From: an uncultured Gammaproteobacteria bacterium
GTDB lineage: Bacteria; Pseudomonadota; Gammaproteobacteria; Xanthomonadales; Xanthomonadaceae
Direction of reading: 5' to 3'
DNA length: 53,502 nucleotides
Assembly: GCA_946885735.1 (NCBI GenBank)
Contig: CAMPGW010000008.1
Coordinates: 1 to 53,502 of the forward strand
Shown: in pieces, positions 33,895 through 47,310 of the stretch
How positions within the stretch are numbered: the stretch's first letter is position 1
Layout of the letters: the number at the start of each line of letters is the position of its first letter
The notes under the pieces: model-generated
The model's database searches: none
Told to the model about the DNA's origin: nothing
Seen by the model: the letters and a program-made list of their open reading frames with translations, nothing else
Translations under genes and position numbers: made by a program

Positions 33895-34788
33895 ATGCGC
33901 CACGACTTCCCCGACTATCCCTTCGAGCCCCGCAGCCTGGTCCACCCCAACGGCCTGCGCCAGTCCTACCTGGACGAAGGCCCGCGCGAGGGCGAGGTGG
34001 TGCTGATGCTGCACGGCAATCCGTCGTGGAGTTTCTACTGGCGCAAGCTGGTGCTGGGCTTGCGCGACCGCTACCGCTGCATCGTGCCCGACCACATGGG
34101 CATGGGCCTGTCGGACCGGCCCGACGACGCGCAGTACGACTACACGCTGCAGTCGCGCATCGACGACCTCGAGCGCCTGCTGCAGCACGCCGGCGTCGAC
34201 GGTCCGGTGACGCTCGCCGTGCACGATTGGGGCGGCATGATCGGCTTCGGCTGGGCCTTGAAGCACTCCGCGCGGGTCAAGCGCCTGGTCATCCTCAACA
34301 CCGCCGCCTTCCCGCTGCCGAAGGAAAAGCGCATGCCGCTGCGCCTGCGCATGGGCCGCGATTCGAAGCTGGGCGGCTGGCTGATCCGGCGCTTCAACCT
34401 GTTCGCGCGCGGCGCGGCCTGGATGGGCACGAAGCGTTCGCTGCCGCGCGAGGTGCGCGCCGCCTACGCCGGCGTCTACGACGGCTGGGGCAACGCGATC
34501 TCGACATTGCGCTTCATGCAGGACATCCCGCTGGCCCCGGGCGACCGCGCCTGGCCGCTGGTGGAAGCGGCGGGCAAGGCGCTGCACGGTTACGCCGACC
34601 GGCCGGCCTTCATCGGCTGGGGCCTGCGCGACTTCGTGTTCGACAAGCATTTCCTGCACGGCTTCCAGCGCGCGCTGCCGAAGGCGCACGTGCACGCGTT
34701 CCAGGACGCCGGCCACTACGTGCTCGAGGACAAGGCCGAGGTGCTGGTGCCGGCGATCCGCGGCTTCCTCGACCGCCACCCGGCCTGA
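33895..34788 (+). CDS. oleB: OleB, beta-lactone decarboxylase (alpha/beta hydrolase)
   Basis: The 297-residue protein belongs to the haloalkane-dehalogenase branch of alpha/beta hydrolases. The nucleophile is Asp111 (AVHDWGGMIG), HGNPSWS at 40-46 supplies halide-site-like residues, and the catalytic His is in DAGHYVLED. In olefin synthesis it releases CO2 from the cis-beta-lactone made by OleC to give the cis-olefin. The gene stands alone on its strand between the divergent amidase and the convergent TPR gene. Confidence 0.93.
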   Translation: MRHDFPDYPFEPRSLVHPNGLRQSYLDEGPREGEVVLMLHGNPSWSFYWRKLVLGLRDRYRCIVPDHMGMGLSDRPDDAQYDYTLQSRIDDLERLLQHAGVDGPVTLAVHDWGGMIGFGWALKHSARVKRLVILNTAAFPLPKEKRMPLRLRMGRDSKLGGWLIRRFNLFARGAAWMGTKRSLPREVRAAYAGVYDGWGNAISTLRFMQDIPLAPGDRAWPLVEAAGKALHGYADRPAFIGWGLRDFVFDKHFLHGFQRALPKAHVHAFQDAGHYVLEDKAEVLVPAIRGFLDRHPA

Positions 34789-34792
34789 TCGC

Positions 34793-36427
34793 TCAGGCGG
34801 CGGATGCGCCGCCGAGCTTGTCCATCATCGCCTGGAATCGCGGGGTGTCGCGCAGCGCCGCGATGTCCGGGTCGTGCAGCATCCATTCGACGAAGCCGCC
34901 ACGCCGGATGGCACGCTCCAGCAGGTCGAGCGCGTGCTCGTGGTCGCCCGCCAGGGTGTAGGTGCAGGCGACGTTGTACAGCACGCTGAAGTCGTCCGGG
35001 CGCAACGCCAGCGCCTCCTCCGCCAGGGACAGGCCGCCGGCGCGATCGCCGAGGCGCAGCAGCAGGCCCGAGGCCATGTAGCGCACGCGCGGATTCTCCG
35101 GCTCCAGCAGCATCTGCTTGCGCAGGCCTTCTAGCGCGCGCCGGGCCAGCACCGCGACCGCCTCGAGGTCGCCGCTGCCCTCGACCGCGCTCACCGCCAG
35201 CGCCAGCACCGTGGAGTCGTCGGGTCGCAGGCGCCAGGCCTGCTGCAGGTATTCGGCCGCGCGCGCCGATTCACCGCGGGCGAAGCAATGCCGGCCGTAG
35301 AAATACCAGGCTTCGTACAGGCCCGGGTTGAGTGCGATCGCATGCTCGAAGGCGCGCACGGCGCCGGCATCGTCGCCGGCCAGCGAGCGCACGTTGCCCT
35401 GCGCCACCTGCGCCTCGGCCAGGTCCGGCGCCAGGTCCAGGGCCTTGGCCGCGGCCGCGGAGGCCTCGGACAGGACCTCGTCCCTGGCCACGAAGCGCCA
35501 CTGCATCAGCAACACCAGCGCATCGGCCAGGCCCGCCAGCGCCGGTGCGTAGTCCGGCTCGAGCTCGATCGCGCGGCGAAACATCTCGGCGGCGTGCCGG
35601 CCGGTGGTTTCGGACAACTGGTGGAAGGCCTGGCGACCACGCAGGTAGAACTCGTAGGCCTCCATGTTCGCCGGCGCGTGGCGCTGCTTGCGCGCGAGTG
35701 CGGGCTCGGCGAGGTTCAACTTCAGGGCCTCGGCCACGTGCCGGGCGATGTCGGCCTGGATCGCGAACACGTCCTCGAGCTGGCGCTCGTAGGCATTGCC
35801 CCAGCGCTGGTAGCCGCTGTCGGCGTCCACCAGCTTGGCGCTGATGCGCAGGCGGTCGCCGGCCTTGCGCACGCTGCCCTCCAGCACCGCGTCCACGCCC
35901 AGCTGGCGGCCGATCTCGCGCGGGTCGGTGCCACCGCCGCGGAAGCGGAACGAGGCCGTGCGCGAGGCCACGCGCAGGCCGCGCACGCAGCACAGCGAAT
36001 CGATGATCTCCTCGGCCAGGCCGTCGCAGAACCAGTCCTGGTCGCGGGCCTGGCTGAGGTCGTCGAAGGGCAGGATCGCCACCGAGGCGATGCCCGACAT
36101 CGGTCCGGCGACGACCGGCGTGGGCAGCGCCGGCAGGGTCGAGGCCCGGCGTTCCACGACACTGGATCGGGCCTCGGCTGCGGCCGCCGGCGTGCGTACC
36201 AGGCGCCCGCGCCGCAGGTCGAAGATCCAGCTCAGCACCGCCACCGGCACCGCGCCGGCGACCACCGCGAAGATCAGCGCGCGCTGCGCCCAGTCCGGCG
36301 CGCCCAGCGGCGCGAACGTCACGTCGCCGACCTGCAGCAGCAGCCAGCCCACCACCAGGTAGGCCGCCAGGCTGCGGAACACGCGCCGCCGGCGCAGTTC
36401 GCGGAAGGTTTGTCGGAAGGACGCCAT
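34793..36427 (-). CDS. Membrane protein with TolB-N/FlgO-like domain and TPR repeats
   Basis: The 544-residue protein has two N-terminal membrane segments (about 18-34 and 48-68). A domain like that downstream of adenylate-cyclase or winged-helix sensors follows (about 112-250, starting SVAILPFDDLS and including DGLAEEIIDSL and VLEGSVRKAGDRLRI). TPR repeats run to the C-terminus. No cyclase, kinase or DNA-binding domain is present. These proteins are often listed as adenylate cyclase-like, but catalytic residues are absent. It is convergent with oleB and divergent from oleC. Confidence 0.82.
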   Translation of the reverse strand: MASFRQTFRELRRRRVFRSLAAYLVVGWLLLQVGDVTFAPLGAPDWAQRALIFAVVAGAVPVAVLSWIFDLRRGRLVRTPAAAAEARSSVVERRASTLPALPTPVVAGPMSGIASVAILPFDDLSQARDQDWFCDGLAEEIIDSLCCVRGLRVASRTASFRFRGGGTDPREIGRQLGVDAVLEGSVRKAGDRLRISAKLVDADSGYQRWGNAYERQLEDVFAIQADIARHVAEALKLNLAEPALARKQRHAPANMEAYEFYLRGRQAFHQLSETTGRHAAEMFRRAIELEPDYAPALAGLADALVLLMQWRFVARDEVLSEASAAAAKALDLAPDLAEAQVAQGNVRSLAGDDAGAVRAFEHAIALNPGLYEAWYFYGRHCFARGESARAAEYLQQAWRLRPDDSTVLALAVSAVEGSGDLEAVAVLARRALEGLRKQMLLEPENPRVRYMASGLLLRLGDRAGGLSLAEEALALRPDDFSVLYNVACTYTLAGDHEHALDLLERAIRRGGFVEWMLHDPDIAALRDTPRFQAMMDKLGGASAA

Positions 36428-36539
36428 GGCGGTCCGGGCGGGGAAACTCGAGGCAGTCTAGCGGTCCGCGCGGCGGCGCGCCGCACCGGGCGCAGCGGTC
36501 GCGGCTGGTAGCATGGGCTTCCCTCCGTCATCGCGCGCC

Positions 36540-38201
36540 ATGTCCGAGCCCTGCAACATCGCCGCCGTCCTGCCCCACATGGCCGCCGAGCGCGGCGCGC
36601 AGGTGGCGCTGCGCTGCCCGGGGTCGCGCGGCATCGACGGGCGCGCGCGCTACGACGACACGCTGACCTACGACCAGTTCGAGGCGCGCACCAATGCGAT
36701 CGCCGCCGGCCTGGCCCTGCTCGGCATCGACCGCGGCGTGCGTACGGCGGTGATGGTGCGGCCGACGCCGGATTTCTTCCTGCTGATGTTCGCGCTGTTC
36801 AAGCTCGGCGCGGTACCGGTGCTGGTCGATCCCGGCATCGCACGGTCGGCGCTGCGGCGTTGCCTGGACGAGGCGGCGCCGGAGGCCTTCATCGGCGTGT
36901 CGCTGGCGCAGGCGGCGCGACGGTTGCTGCGCTGGGCTCCGCGCGCGCGCTGCCAGGTCACGGTGGGCCGGCGCTGGTTCTGGGGCGGCCCGACGCTGGC
37001 GCAGGTCGAAGCCTGGGGCGCCCGCTCGGGACCGATACTCGCCGAGACCGGGCCGGACGAGATCGCGGCCATCCTGTTCACGTCGGGCTCGACCGGCTTG
37101 CCGAAGGGCGTGGTCTATCGGCACCGCCATTTCGTCGCGCAGATCGACCTGCTGCGTCGCGCCTTCGACATCGCGCCGGGCGGCGTGGACCTGCCCACCT
37201 TCCCGCCGTTCGCGCTGTTCGATCCGGCGCTCGGCCTGACCTCGGTGATCCCGGACATGGACCCGACCCGGCCGGCGCGCGCCGACCCGCGTCGCCTGCT
37301 CGATGCGATGCAGCGTTTCGGCGTGGACCGGTTGTTCGGTTCGCCGGCGCTGATGGAGGTGCTGGCGCGCCACGGGCAGCCGCTGCCGGGCCTGCGTGCC
37401 GTCAGTTCGGCGGGCGCACCGGTGCCGGCGGCGACGGTGTCGGCGCTGCGATCGCTGCTGCCGGCCGAGGCCACGCTGTGGACGCCCTACGGCGCGACCG
37501 AGTGTCTGCCGGTGGCGGTGATCGAGGGCCGCGAGCTCGAGGCCACGCGCGCGGCCACCGAGGACGGCGCCGGCACCTGCGTCGGCCGTCCGGTGCCGCC
37601 GAACGAGGTGCGCATCATCGGCATCACCGACGAGGCGCTGCCGGAGTGGCGCGACGACCGCGTGCTGGGGCCGGACACGATCGGCGAGATCACCGTGGCC
37701 GGGCCGTCGGTGACCGACGAATACTTCCGTCGACCGGAGGCCACCGCGCTGGCGAAGATGCGCGAACGCCTGCGCGACGGCGGCGAGCGCATCGTCCATC
37801 GCATGGGCGACCTGGGCTGGTTCGACGCGCAGGGCCGGCTGTGGTTCTGCGGCCGCAAATCGCAACGCGTTCGCACCGCCGAGGGCAGCCTGTTCACCGA
37901 GCAGGTCGAGCCGGTGTTCAACGTCCATCCGCAGGTGCGACGCAGCGCGCTGGTGGGCATCGGTGCGCCCGGGGAACAGGAAGCGGTGCTCTGCGTGGAA
38001 ATGCACGAAGGCGTGGACCGCGAGGCCGGCGGGCGGGTGCTCGCCGAACTGGCGGCGCTGGCGCTGGGCCACGTGCACACCGCGCGGGTCGCGCATTTCC
38101 TGCGCCATCCGCGTTTCCCGGTGGACATCCGCCACAATGCCAAGATCGGCCGCGAGCAACTGGCGCGCTGGGCCGCCGGACAATTGCGGAGGCAGCCATG
38201 A
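36540..38201 (+). CDS. oleC: OleC, beta-lactone synthetase (AMP-dependent)
   Basis: The 553-residue protein is an acyl-adenylating enzyme that turns beta-hydroxy acids into beta-lactones with ATP. Motifs present are the P-loop [11 protein letters not shown] (about residue 184), YGATECLPV, the [17 protein letters not shown] hinge region and, near the end, the Lys in [10 protein letters not shown]. The start [12 protein letters not shown] at 36540 is chosen from the family; an in-frame ATG at 36513 would add nine residues. The end overlaps the oleD start (ATGA), so they are coupled. Confidence 0.94.
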   Translation: MSEPCNIAAVLPHMAAERGAQVALRCPGSRGIDGRARYDDTLTYDQFEARTNAIAAGLALLGIDRGVRTAVMVRPTPDFFLLMFALFKLGAVPVLVDPGIARSALRRCLDEAAPEAFIGVSLAQAARRLLRWAPRARCQVTVGRRWFWGGPTLAQVEAWGARSGPILAETGPDEIAAILFTSGSTGLPKGVVYRHRHFVAQIDLLRRAFDIAPGGVDLPTFPPFALFDPALGLTSVIPDMDPTRPARADPRRLLDAMQRFGVDRLFGSPALMEVLARHGQPLPGLRAVSSAGAPVPAATVSALRSLLPAEATLWTPYGATECLPVAVIEGRELEATRAATEDGAGTCVGRPVPPNEVRIIGITDEALPEWRDDRVLGPDTIGEITVAGPSVTDEYFRRPEATALAKMRERLRDGGERIVHRMGDLGWFDAQGRLWFCGRKSQRVRTAEGSLFTEQVEPVFNVHPQVRRSALVGIGAPGEQEAVLCVEMHEGVDREAGGRVLAELAALALGHVHTARVAHFLRHPRFPVDIRHNAKIGREQLARWAAGQLRRQP

Positions 38202-39205
38202 GAGTGCTGGTGACCGGCGGTGGCGGATTCCTCGGGCAGGCGCTATGCCGGGCGCTGGTGGCGCGTGGCGAGCAGGTGACCGCCTTCCAGCGCCACGCCT
38301 ATCCCGAACTCGATGCGCTGGGCGTGCGCCAGGTGATCGGCGACCTCGCCGACGCCGAGGCGGTGCGCGCGGCCTGTGCGCGCCAGGACGCGGTGATGCA
38401 CAACGCCGCCAAGGCCGGCGCCTGGGGCAGCGAGGAGAGTTACCGGCTGGCGAACGTGGTCGGCACGCAGAACGTGATCGATGCCTGCCGCGGCGCCGGC
38501 GTGCCCAAGCTGGTGTACACCTCCACCCCCAGCGTCACCCACAGCGGGCGCCACCCGGTGCAGGGCGGCAACGAGCGCGACACGCCCTACGGATCGAACT
38601 TCAAGGCGCCGTATCCAGCCACCAAGCTGATCGCCGAGAAGGCCGTGCTCGCGGCCAACGATGCGCAACTGTTGACGGTCGCGCTGCGGCCGCGGCTGAT
38701 CTGGGGGCCGCACGACACGCAGCTGATGCCGCGCCTGGTCGAGCGCGCGCGCGCCGGCCGGCTGCGCTTCATCGACGGTGGCCACAACCGCATGGACACC
38801 ACCTACATCGACAACGCCGCGCAGGCGCACCTCGACGCACTGGAACACTTGCGGCCCGGCGCGGCCTGCGCGGGTCGCGCCTACTTCATCAGCAATGGCG
38901 AGCCGCGGCCGGTGCGCGAGATCGTCAACGACCTGCTGCGCGCGGCCGGCGTGCCGCCGGTCGAGAAGGAAATCCCGTACGCGGTGGCGTACTCCGCCGG
39001 CGCCGTGCTGGAAAAGGCCTGGCAGTGGTTCGGCCTCGCCGGCGAACCGCCGATGACGCGCTTCCTCGCCGAGCAGCTGTCCACGCCGCACTGGTACGAC
39101 ATCTCCGCCGCCGCCCGCGACCTCGGCTACCGGCCGCGTGTCAGCACCGCCGACGGCCTGCGCCGCACCGCCGCCTGGTGGGCAGCCGGTAGAATGGCCG
39201 GATGA
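38198..39205 (+). CDS. oleD: OleD, NADPH-dependent 2-alkyl-3-ketoacid reductase
   Basis: The 335-residue protein is an extended short-chain dehydrogenase. The nucleotide loop GGGGFLGQ is at residues 7-14, and the catalytic Ser/Tyr/Lys region includes [11 protein letters not shown] and [10 protein letters not shown]. OleD reduces the OleA product to the beta-hydroxy acid used by OleC. It overlaps both neighbours by four bases, showing tight coupling oleC-oleD-ubiJ. Confidence 0.94.
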   Translation: MRVLVTGGGGFLGQALCRALVARGEQVTAFQRHAYPELDALGVRQVIGDLADAEAVRAACARQDAVMHNAAKAGAWGSEESYRLANVVGTQNVIDACRGAGVPKLVYTSTPSVTHSGRHPVQGGNERDTPYGSNFKAPYPATKLIAEKAVLAANDAQLLTVALRPRLIWGPHDTQLMPRLVERARAGRLRFIDGGHNRMDTTYIDNAAQAHLDALEHLRPGAACAGRAYFISNGEPRPVREIVNDLLRAAGVPPVEKEIPYAVAYSAGAVLEKAWQWFGLAGEPPMTRFLAEQLSTPHWYDISAAARDLGYRPRVSTADGLRRTAAWWAAGRMAG

Positions 39206-39840
39206 GCACGCCTTCGCCGCTGGATGCCCTGAAGCCGCTGGCCGGCCGCGCGCTCGAGCTCGCGCTGGAGCGACTGCTCGCCCTGGATCCGGCGACGCGG
39301 GATGCATTGGCGGCACTCGAGGGACGGCGCATCGAACTCGCGCTGGAGGCGCCACCGGTGGCCCTGGCCATCACCGTGGACGGCGGCGCCTTGCGCGTCG
39401 GTCCCGCCGGTCGCGAGGGCGAGCCCGACCTCGGCCTGCGCGCCACGCTCGGCGGCCTGCTCTCGCAGTTGCCGTTTGCCCGCAACCCCGGTGCGCCGCC
39501 GATGGGCAAGCTGCGCATCAACGGCGACGCCGAGCTCGCGCGCGCGCTGCAGCAGTTGGCGCAGCGTTTCGATCCGGACTGGGAGCTGCCGTTCGCGCGT
39601 GCGCTCGGGCCGGTGCTGGGGCCGCAGGTGGCCGGACTGATGCGCGAGGCACTGCGCCAGGGCCGCCGCACGGCGAGCCAGTTCGCCCGCGATGCCGCCG
39701 AGTTCGTCACCGAGGAAAGTCGCGACGTGGTCGGGCGCGCCGAGCTCGATGCCTTCCTCGACGACGTGGACGGTCTGCGCGATCGCGTCGAACGCCTGTC
39801 CGCGCGCCTGTCCCGCCTCGACGCGGCACCGCGGGCATGA
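39202..39840 (+). CDS. ubiJ: UbiJ, SCP2-domain ubiquinone accessory protein
   Basis: The 212-residue protein has an SCP2-like lipid-binding domain (about 10-115, with [13 protein letters not shown]) and a C-terminal helical/coiled-coil part, as in UbiJ. UbiJ helps organise the soluble ubiquinone-synthesis complex. The next gene is ubiB, its usual partner. Overlaps of four bases join it to oleD and ubiB. No ubiE is seen here. Confidence 0.88.
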   Translation: MSTPSPLDALKPLAGRALELALERLLALDPATRDALAALEGRRIELALEAPPVALAITVDGGALRVGPAGREGEPDLGLRATLGGLLSQLPFARNPGAPPMGKLRINGDAELARALQQLAQRFDPDWELPFARALGPVLGPQVAGLMREALRQGRRTASQFARDAAEFVTEESRDVVGRAELDAFLDDVDGLRDRVERLSARLSRLDAAPRA

Positions 39841-41537
39841 ACGCACCGTACGAGGCGCCCGCCACCGCGGCGCGCGTGGCCGGTGGCGCACGCGGTGGCC
39901 TGCGCGCGCTGCGGATCGTGCGGGTATTGCTGCGCCACCGGCTGGATGCGCTGCTGCAGGGCTCGGCCTACGGGCGCTGGCTGTGGCTGCTGCGCCCCTT
40001 CGTGCCCGCCGCGCCCGACGAGCGCGACCTGCCGCGCGGCAAGCGCCTGCGGCTGGCGCTGCAGGAGCTCGGCCCGATTTTCGTCAAGTTCGGGCAGGTG
40101 CTGTCCACCCGCCGCGACCTGCTGCCGCCGGACATCGCCGACGAACTGGCGCGCCTGCGCGACCAGGTCGCACCCTTCCCGGGTTCGCAGGCGCGCGCGG
40201 CGGTCGAACATGCGCTGGGCCGGCCGGTGGGCGAGCTCTACGCCAGCTTCGACGAAGCGCCACTGGCCTCGGCCTCGATCGCGCAGGTGCATGCGGCGAC
40301 GCTGCACGATGGCCGCGAGGTCGTGGTCAAGGTGCTGCGCCCGAACGTGCGCGCGCAGATCGAGGCCGACATCGGCCTGCTGCGCACCCTGGCCGCGGTC
40401 GCCGACCGCCACCACCCCGGCGCCGACAAGATCCGCCCGCAGGAGATCGTCTCGGAGATCGAGAGCACCCTGTACGCCGAACTCGACCTGCAGCGCGAAG
40501 GCGCCAACGCCAGCCTGATGCGGCGGCTGTGGGCGGATTCTCCCGATCTCTACGTGCCGGAAGTGCACTGGCCGCTCAGCGACGAGACCGTGCTGACGAT
40601 GGAGCGCGTGCGCGGCATCGGCTCGGACGACGTGCAGGCGCTGGAGGCCGCCGGCATCGACCGCCGCGCGCTCGCCGCCAAGGGCGTGCGCGTGTTCTAC
40701 ACCCAGGTCTTCCGCGACAACTTCTTCCACGCCGACGCCCATGCCGGCAACATCTGGGTGGACGCGACGCGCAAGGACGATCCGCGCTTCATCGCGCTCG
40801 ACTTCGGCATCGTCGGGCAGCTGCCGGCGCGCGACCAGTACTACCTGGCCGAGAACTTCATGGCGATCTTCCAGCGCGACTACCGGCGCATCGCCGAGTT
40901 GCACGTGGAGGCGGGCTGGATGCCTGCCAGCATACGAATCGATGAGCTGGAAGCTGCGTGCCGTTCGGTCTGCGAGCCCTACTTCACCCGGCCGCTTTCG
41001 GAGATCTCGCTGGCCGAGGTGCTGGTGAAGTTGTTCCGCACCGCGCAGCGCTACCAGCTGACCGTGCAGCCGCAGCTGATCCTGCTGCAGAAGACCCTGC
41101 TCAACATCGAGGGCGTCGGCCGCCTGCTGGACCCGAAGATCGACATCTTCGCGGTGGCCAAGCCGGTGCTCGAGCAGATCCTGCGCGAGCGCTACAGCCC
41201 GGCCACGTTGATGGCCGAGCTGGGCAAGCGCGTGCCGGAGATGATCACCCATGCGCCGGAGATGCCGCGCTTGCTGCGCGAGTTCCTGGTGCAGCAGGTC
41301 GGTGGCACGCATTCGCTCAACATGCGCTCGGCCGAGCTGGCGGAGCTGGCGCGGATCTCGCGCGATGGCCAGCGCCAGACCGTGTACGCCATCCTCGGCA
41401 CCGGGCTGCTGGTGTGCACGGCGGTGCTGTACGCGCTCGGCGCCGGCGGGCCGCCGGTGCTGGGAATGCCCGGGGTAGTGTGGCTGGGCGTGCTGGGCGC
41501 GCTGGCGGCCTTCCTGGCGGCCTGGCCGCGGCGGTGA
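39837..41537 (+). CDS. ubiB: UbiB, atypical kinase-like protein of ubiquinone synthesis
   Basis: The 566-residue protein is an ABC1/ADCK/UbiB family member. It has the KxGQ motif as [11 protein letters not shown], an Ala-rich loop ([12 protein letters not shown]), the ATP-binding Lys in [16 protein letters not shown] and DFGIVG. Two hydrophobic segments at the C-terminus (about 520-562) anchor it in the inner membrane. It is needed for ubiquinone synthesis, probably as an ATPase that mobilises lipid precursors. Start and stop overlap both neighbours. Confidence 0.95.
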   Translation: MNAPYEAPATAARVAGGARGGLRALRIVRVLLRHRLDALLQGSAYGRWLWLLRPFVPAAPDERDLPRGKRLRLALQELGPIFVKFGQVLSTRRDLLPPDIADELARLRDQVAPFPGSQARAAVEHALGRPVGELYASFDEAPLASASIAQVHAATLHDGREVVVKVLRPNVRAQIEADIGLLRTLAAVADRHHPGADKIRPQEIVSEIESTLYAELDLQREGANASLMRRLWADSPDLYVPEVHWPLSDETVLTMERVRGIGSDDVQALEAAGIDRRALAAKGVRVFYTQVFRDNFFHADAHAGNIWVDATRKDDPRFIALDFGIVGQLPARDQYYLAENFMAIFQRDYRRIAELHVEAGWMPASIRIDELEAACRSVCEPYFTRPLSEISLAEVLVKLFRTAQRYQLTVQPQLILLQKTLLNIEGVGRLLDPKIDIFAVAKPVLEQILRERYSPATLMAELGKRVPEMITHAPEMPRLLREFLVQQVGGTHSLNMRSAELAELARISRDGQRQTVYAILGTGLLVCTAVLYALGAGGPPVLGMPGVVWLGVLGALAAFLAAWPRR

Positions 41538-42271
41538 TGAACGCGATGCCCGCGATCGCCGTGCTCCATGCCGACCCGCGTTTCGCGGTGGTGGACAAGC
41601 CGGCCGGCCTGATGGCGCACGCCAGCGCGATGGCGCGCGGCGAGGACGACTTCCTGGTGGATCGCCTGCGCGCGCAGTTCGGCCGCACCGTGCACCTGGT
41701 CCATCGGCTCGATCGCGCCACCAGCGGATGCCTGCTGGTCGCGTTCGATGCGGAAGCGGCCGCCGTGCTCGGCGCGAACTTCATGTCGCGCGAGGTGCGC
41801 AAGGACTACCTGGCGATCTGCCGCGGCTGGCCCGACGAAGACCAGCTGGTCGAGCACGCGCTCGACGGGGGCCCCGGCAAGCCGGAGAAGAAGCCGGCGG
41901 TGACCCGCCTGCTGCGCCTGGGCACCGGCGAACTGGCGTTGCCGAGCGCGCAGCACCCGACCTCGCGCTACGCGCTGGTGCTATGTTCCCCACACACCGG
42001 CCGCTACCGGCAGATCCGCCGCCACCTCAAGCACCTGCACCACCACCTGGTCGGCGATTCCAGCCACGGCGACGGCCGCCACAATCGCGCCTTCCGCATG
42101 CTGGGCGTGCATCGCATGTTGCTGCACGCCTGGCGCCTGCGCTTCGCGCATCCCGTGCACGGCGGCCTGGTGGACGTCGTGGCGCCGCCGGACGCGGAGT
42201 TCCGCCGCGCCCTCGACCTGCTGGAGCTGGCGCTGCCCGATCCCGCCGAACCTTCCCTGCTCGCTGCCTGA
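41537..42271 (+). CDS. truC: tRNA pseudouridine-65 synthase TruC-like
   Basis: The 244-residue protein is an RluA-family pseudouridine synthase without an S4 domain. The catalytic Asp is in [13 protein letters not shown] near residue 57. Other motifs are [11 protein letters not shown] at the start and [20 protein letters not shown]. The length and the [16 protein letters not shown] region fit TruC. The ATG shares one base with the ubiB stop (TGATG). Confidence 0.88.
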   Translation: MNAMPAIAVLHADPRFAVVDKPAGLMAHASAMARGEDDFLVDRLRAQFGRTVHLVHRLDRATSGCLLVAFDAEAAAVLGANFMSREVRKDYLAICRGWPDEDQLVEHALDGGPGKPEKKPAVTRLLRLGTGELALPSAQHPTSRYALVLCSPHTGRYRQIRRHLKHLHHHLVGDSSHGDGRHNRAFRMLGVHRMLLHAWRLRFAHPVHGGLVDVVAPPDAEFRRALDLLELALPDPAEPSLLAA

Positions 42272-42275
42272 GGCC

Positions 42276-42907
42276 ATGGCCAAGTTCTATTTCTATTATT
42301 CGGCGATGAACGCCGGCAAGACCACCACGCTGCTGCAGAGCGCCTACAACTACGCCGAGCGCGGCATGCGCACGCTGGTGATCACGCCACGGCTGGACAA
42401 GCGCGCCGGCGAAGGCGTGGTGGCCTCGCGCATCGGCCTGAAGGCGCGGGCGCGGGCCTTCGATCGCGACGACGACCTGTTCGAGCACGTGCGCGCCGAC
42501 ATCACGGCGCACGGCAAGCTCGATTGCGTGCTGGTGGACGAGGCGCAATTCCTGTCGCGCGCGCAGGTCTGGCAACTCAGCGACGTGGTCGACAAGCTCG
42601 AGGTGCCGGTGCTCGCCTACGGCCTGCGCACCGACTTCCGCGGCGAACTGTTCGAGGGCAGCCAGCATCTGCTGGCGCTGGCCGACAAGCTCGAGGAGAT
42701 CAAGACCATCTGCCACAGCGGCCGCAAGGCCACGATGGTCGTGCGCGTGGACGAAAGCGGTCGCGCCGTGAAGGATGGGCCCCAGGTCGAGATCGGCGGC
42801 AACGAACGCTACGTCTCGGTCTCGCGCGCCGAGTTCAAGAAGATCATGGCCGGCGAAGGCCACATCGAAGTTCGCCAGCCCCCGCTGCCTTTCGACGAAG
42901 AAAAGCC

Positions 42908-42911
<4 letters not shown>
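42276..42911 (+). CDS. tdk: Thymidine kinase, type II, with lost zinc ligands
   Basis: The 211-residue enzyme phosphorylates thymidine for salvage. The P-loop is AMNAGKTTT at 10-18, the catalytic Glu lies in VDEAQFL (about 89), and the lasso region ends with [10 protein letters not shown]. Of the four zinc ligands of the E. coli enzyme, only Cys146 remains: the others are Ser148, Ser183 and Glu186. The fold is otherwise normal, so activity may persist without zinc. It follows truC by four bases and its end overlaps the convergent kinase gene by four bases. Confidence 0.93.
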
Positions 42912-45691
<2,780 letters not shown>

Positions 45692-45706
45692 GGCCGCCGG
45701 TGCCGC

Positions 45707-46267
45707 TCAGTCCTGCAGCGAGGCCAGCAGGTACAGGCGCGCTTTCTGCCAGTCGCGCCGCACGCTGCGTTCCGATCGCTTGAGCAGCGTGGCGATCTCG
45801 GTTTCCGACAGGCCGGCGAAGTAGCGCAGCTCGACCACCTGCGCGAGCTTGGCGTCGACGTCGGCCAGGCGGGTCAGCGCCACGTCCAGGCCCAGCAGTT
45901 CCTCGTTGATGCGCATGCCGCCGCCGACGTCCTCGGGCAGGTCGGTGACGCGGTGCAGGTCGCCGCCGCGCTTCACCGCCAGCCGCTGGCGGGCGTAGTC
46001 CACGACCACGCTGCGCATGGCCGAGGCGGCGTAGGCGAAGAAGTGCGCGCGGTCCTCGAACTGCGCGTCGGCGCGGCCTACCAGGCGCAGGTAGGCTTCA
46101 TGTACCAGGCCGGTGGCATCGAGGGTATGGCCGTTCTGGTTGCCCAGCTGGCGCCGCGCCATCGAATGCAACTCGCGATAGAGCGTGGCCAGTACGCGGT
46201 CCAGGGCGACCCGGTCTCCGTCCCGGGCGGCGCTGAGCCATTGCGTGATGTCAGCCGTTTCGCTCAT
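45707..46267 (-). CDS. ECF sigma factor of the kinase-linked (ECF43-like) type
   Basis: The 186-residue protein has region 2 (about 15-80) and region 4 (about 125-182, with ETEIATLLKRSERSVRRDW as the HTH). Region 2 has LDATGLVHEAYLRL where most ECF factors have DAED-LVQEVFLRL; the acidic residues that contact core RNA polymerase are replaced by Thr52 and Gly53. In EcfP of Vibrio parahaemolyticus a Thr in this area is phosphorylated by its kinase to restore the charge. There is no anti-sigma gene nearby, in agreement. Confidence 0.9.
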   Translation of the reverse strand: MSETADITQWLSAARDGDRVALDRVLATLYRELHSMARRQLGNQNGHTLDATGLVHEAYLRLVGRADAQFEDRAHFFAYAASAMRSVVVDYARQRLAVKRGGDLHRVTDLPEDVGGGMRINEELLGLDVALTRLADVDAKLAQVVELRYFAGLSETEIATLLKRSERSVRRDWQKARLYLLASLQD

Positions 46268-46376
46268 GTTCGTCCCGGGGGGATCCGTGGCGGGGGGTCG
46301 GCTACCATGATAGCTGTCACGTAGCGGCTGTGAACGTCCGGATTAACCGCCGACTCACGTTTCGCTCACTTCGCGC

Positions 46377-47189
46377 TCATCTTTGGCAATGGCTGCACCA
46401 GGCCGTGGCGCGCTGCCCGAGCCGGCGCCCCTTCAGGGGGCGGCCGCAGGTGATGCAGGGCTCACCTTCACGCCGATAGACGGACAATTCCTGCTCGAAA
46501 TAGCCGGGCGCGCCGTCCGGCGACAGGAAGTCCCGCAGGGTCGTGCCGCCACGGCGGATGGCCTGGGCCAGGATCCCGCGCACGGCCTGCGCCAGCGCCG
46601 CGTAGCGCTCCCGCGAGACCCGCCCGGCCGCGCGCCCCGGGGCGATGCCGGCGCGGAACAGGCTCTCGGCCGCGTAAATGTTTCCCACGCCCACCACCAC
46701 GGCTTGGTCCATGAGGAAGGTCTTCACCGGCGCCTTGCGGCCGCGGCTGAGCGCGAACAGGTAGTCGCCGCTGAAGTCGGGGCCGAGCGGTTCCGGCCCC
46801 AGTCCCGCCAGCAGTTCATGGGTGGCGCCCGCCGGCTGCCACAGCAGGCAGCCGAAGCGGCGGGGATCGTTGAAGCGCAGCACCTTGCCGGAGTCCAGCG
46901 CCAGGTCCACGTGGTCGTGCGCCCCGGCCGGCGTGCCTGCCGGCAGCACGCGCAGGCTGCCGGACATGCCCAGGTGCAGCAGCGCGCTGCCGGGCGCGGT
47001 GTCGAGCAGCAGGTACTTCGCGCGACGGCGCAGCCCGAGCACCGGCTGGCCCGGCAGCAGGCGCGCGACCTCGGCGGGAATCGGCCAGCGCAGGTCGGGC
47101 CGCCGCAAGGTGACGGCGGTCACGCGCCGTCCCTCCAGGTGCGGCGCGAGGCCGCGGCGCGCGGTTTCGACTTCAGGCAACTCAGGCAT
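46377..47189 (-). CDS. mutM: Formamidopyrimidine-DNA glycosylase
   Basis: The 270-residue enzyme removes 8-oxoguanine and formamidopyrimidines from DNA. It has the catalytic N-terminus PELPEVET (Pro2 after Met removal), the central helix-two-turn-helix with [15 protein letters not shown], and the C-terminal zinc finger [20 protein letters not shown] with a following CSHC. All four Cys are present. It is divergent from the desaturase gene. Confidence 0.98.
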   Translation of the reverse strand: MPELPEVETARRGLAPHLEGRRVTAVTLRRPDLRWPIPAEVARLLPGQPVLGLRRRAKYLLLDTAPGSALLHLGMSGSLRVLPAGTPAGAHDHVDLALDSGKVLRFNDPRRFGCLLWQPAGATHELLAGLGPEPLGPDFSGDYLFALSRGRKAPVKTFLMDQAVVVGVGNIYAAESLFRAGIAPGRAAGRVSRERYAALAQAVRGILAQAIRRGGTTLRDFLSPDGAPGYFEQELSVYRREGEPCITCGRPLKGRRLGQRATAWCSHCQR

Positions 47190-47220
47190 GACCGCAGCTT
47201 AGCGCAGCGCCGCCGGTCGC

Positions 47221-47248
47221 TTGCATTGGGGGGTTGCGCCTCCATAAT
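47221..47248 (+). promoter_or_regulatory. Possible sigma-70 promoter of the desaturase gene
   Basis: TTGCAT at 47221-47226 and CATAAT at 47243-47248 are separated by 16 bases and lie 63 bases before the ATG at 47311. A perfect seven-base hairpin, GCGACGG / CCGTCGC at 47255-47273, would fall in the leader. Confidence 0.4.
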
Positions 47249-47310
47249 TGAACGGCGACGGACAGGCCGTCGCGTGATCCGGCCGCGCTTGCGGCCCCTT
47301 CGGAGTCGCG

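Noticed and set aside
36513..36539. Upstream ATG as the oleC start
   Set aside because: It adds nine residues without family similarity and has no better ribosome site. The ATG at 36540 fits the known N-terminus, though the longer form cannot be excluded.
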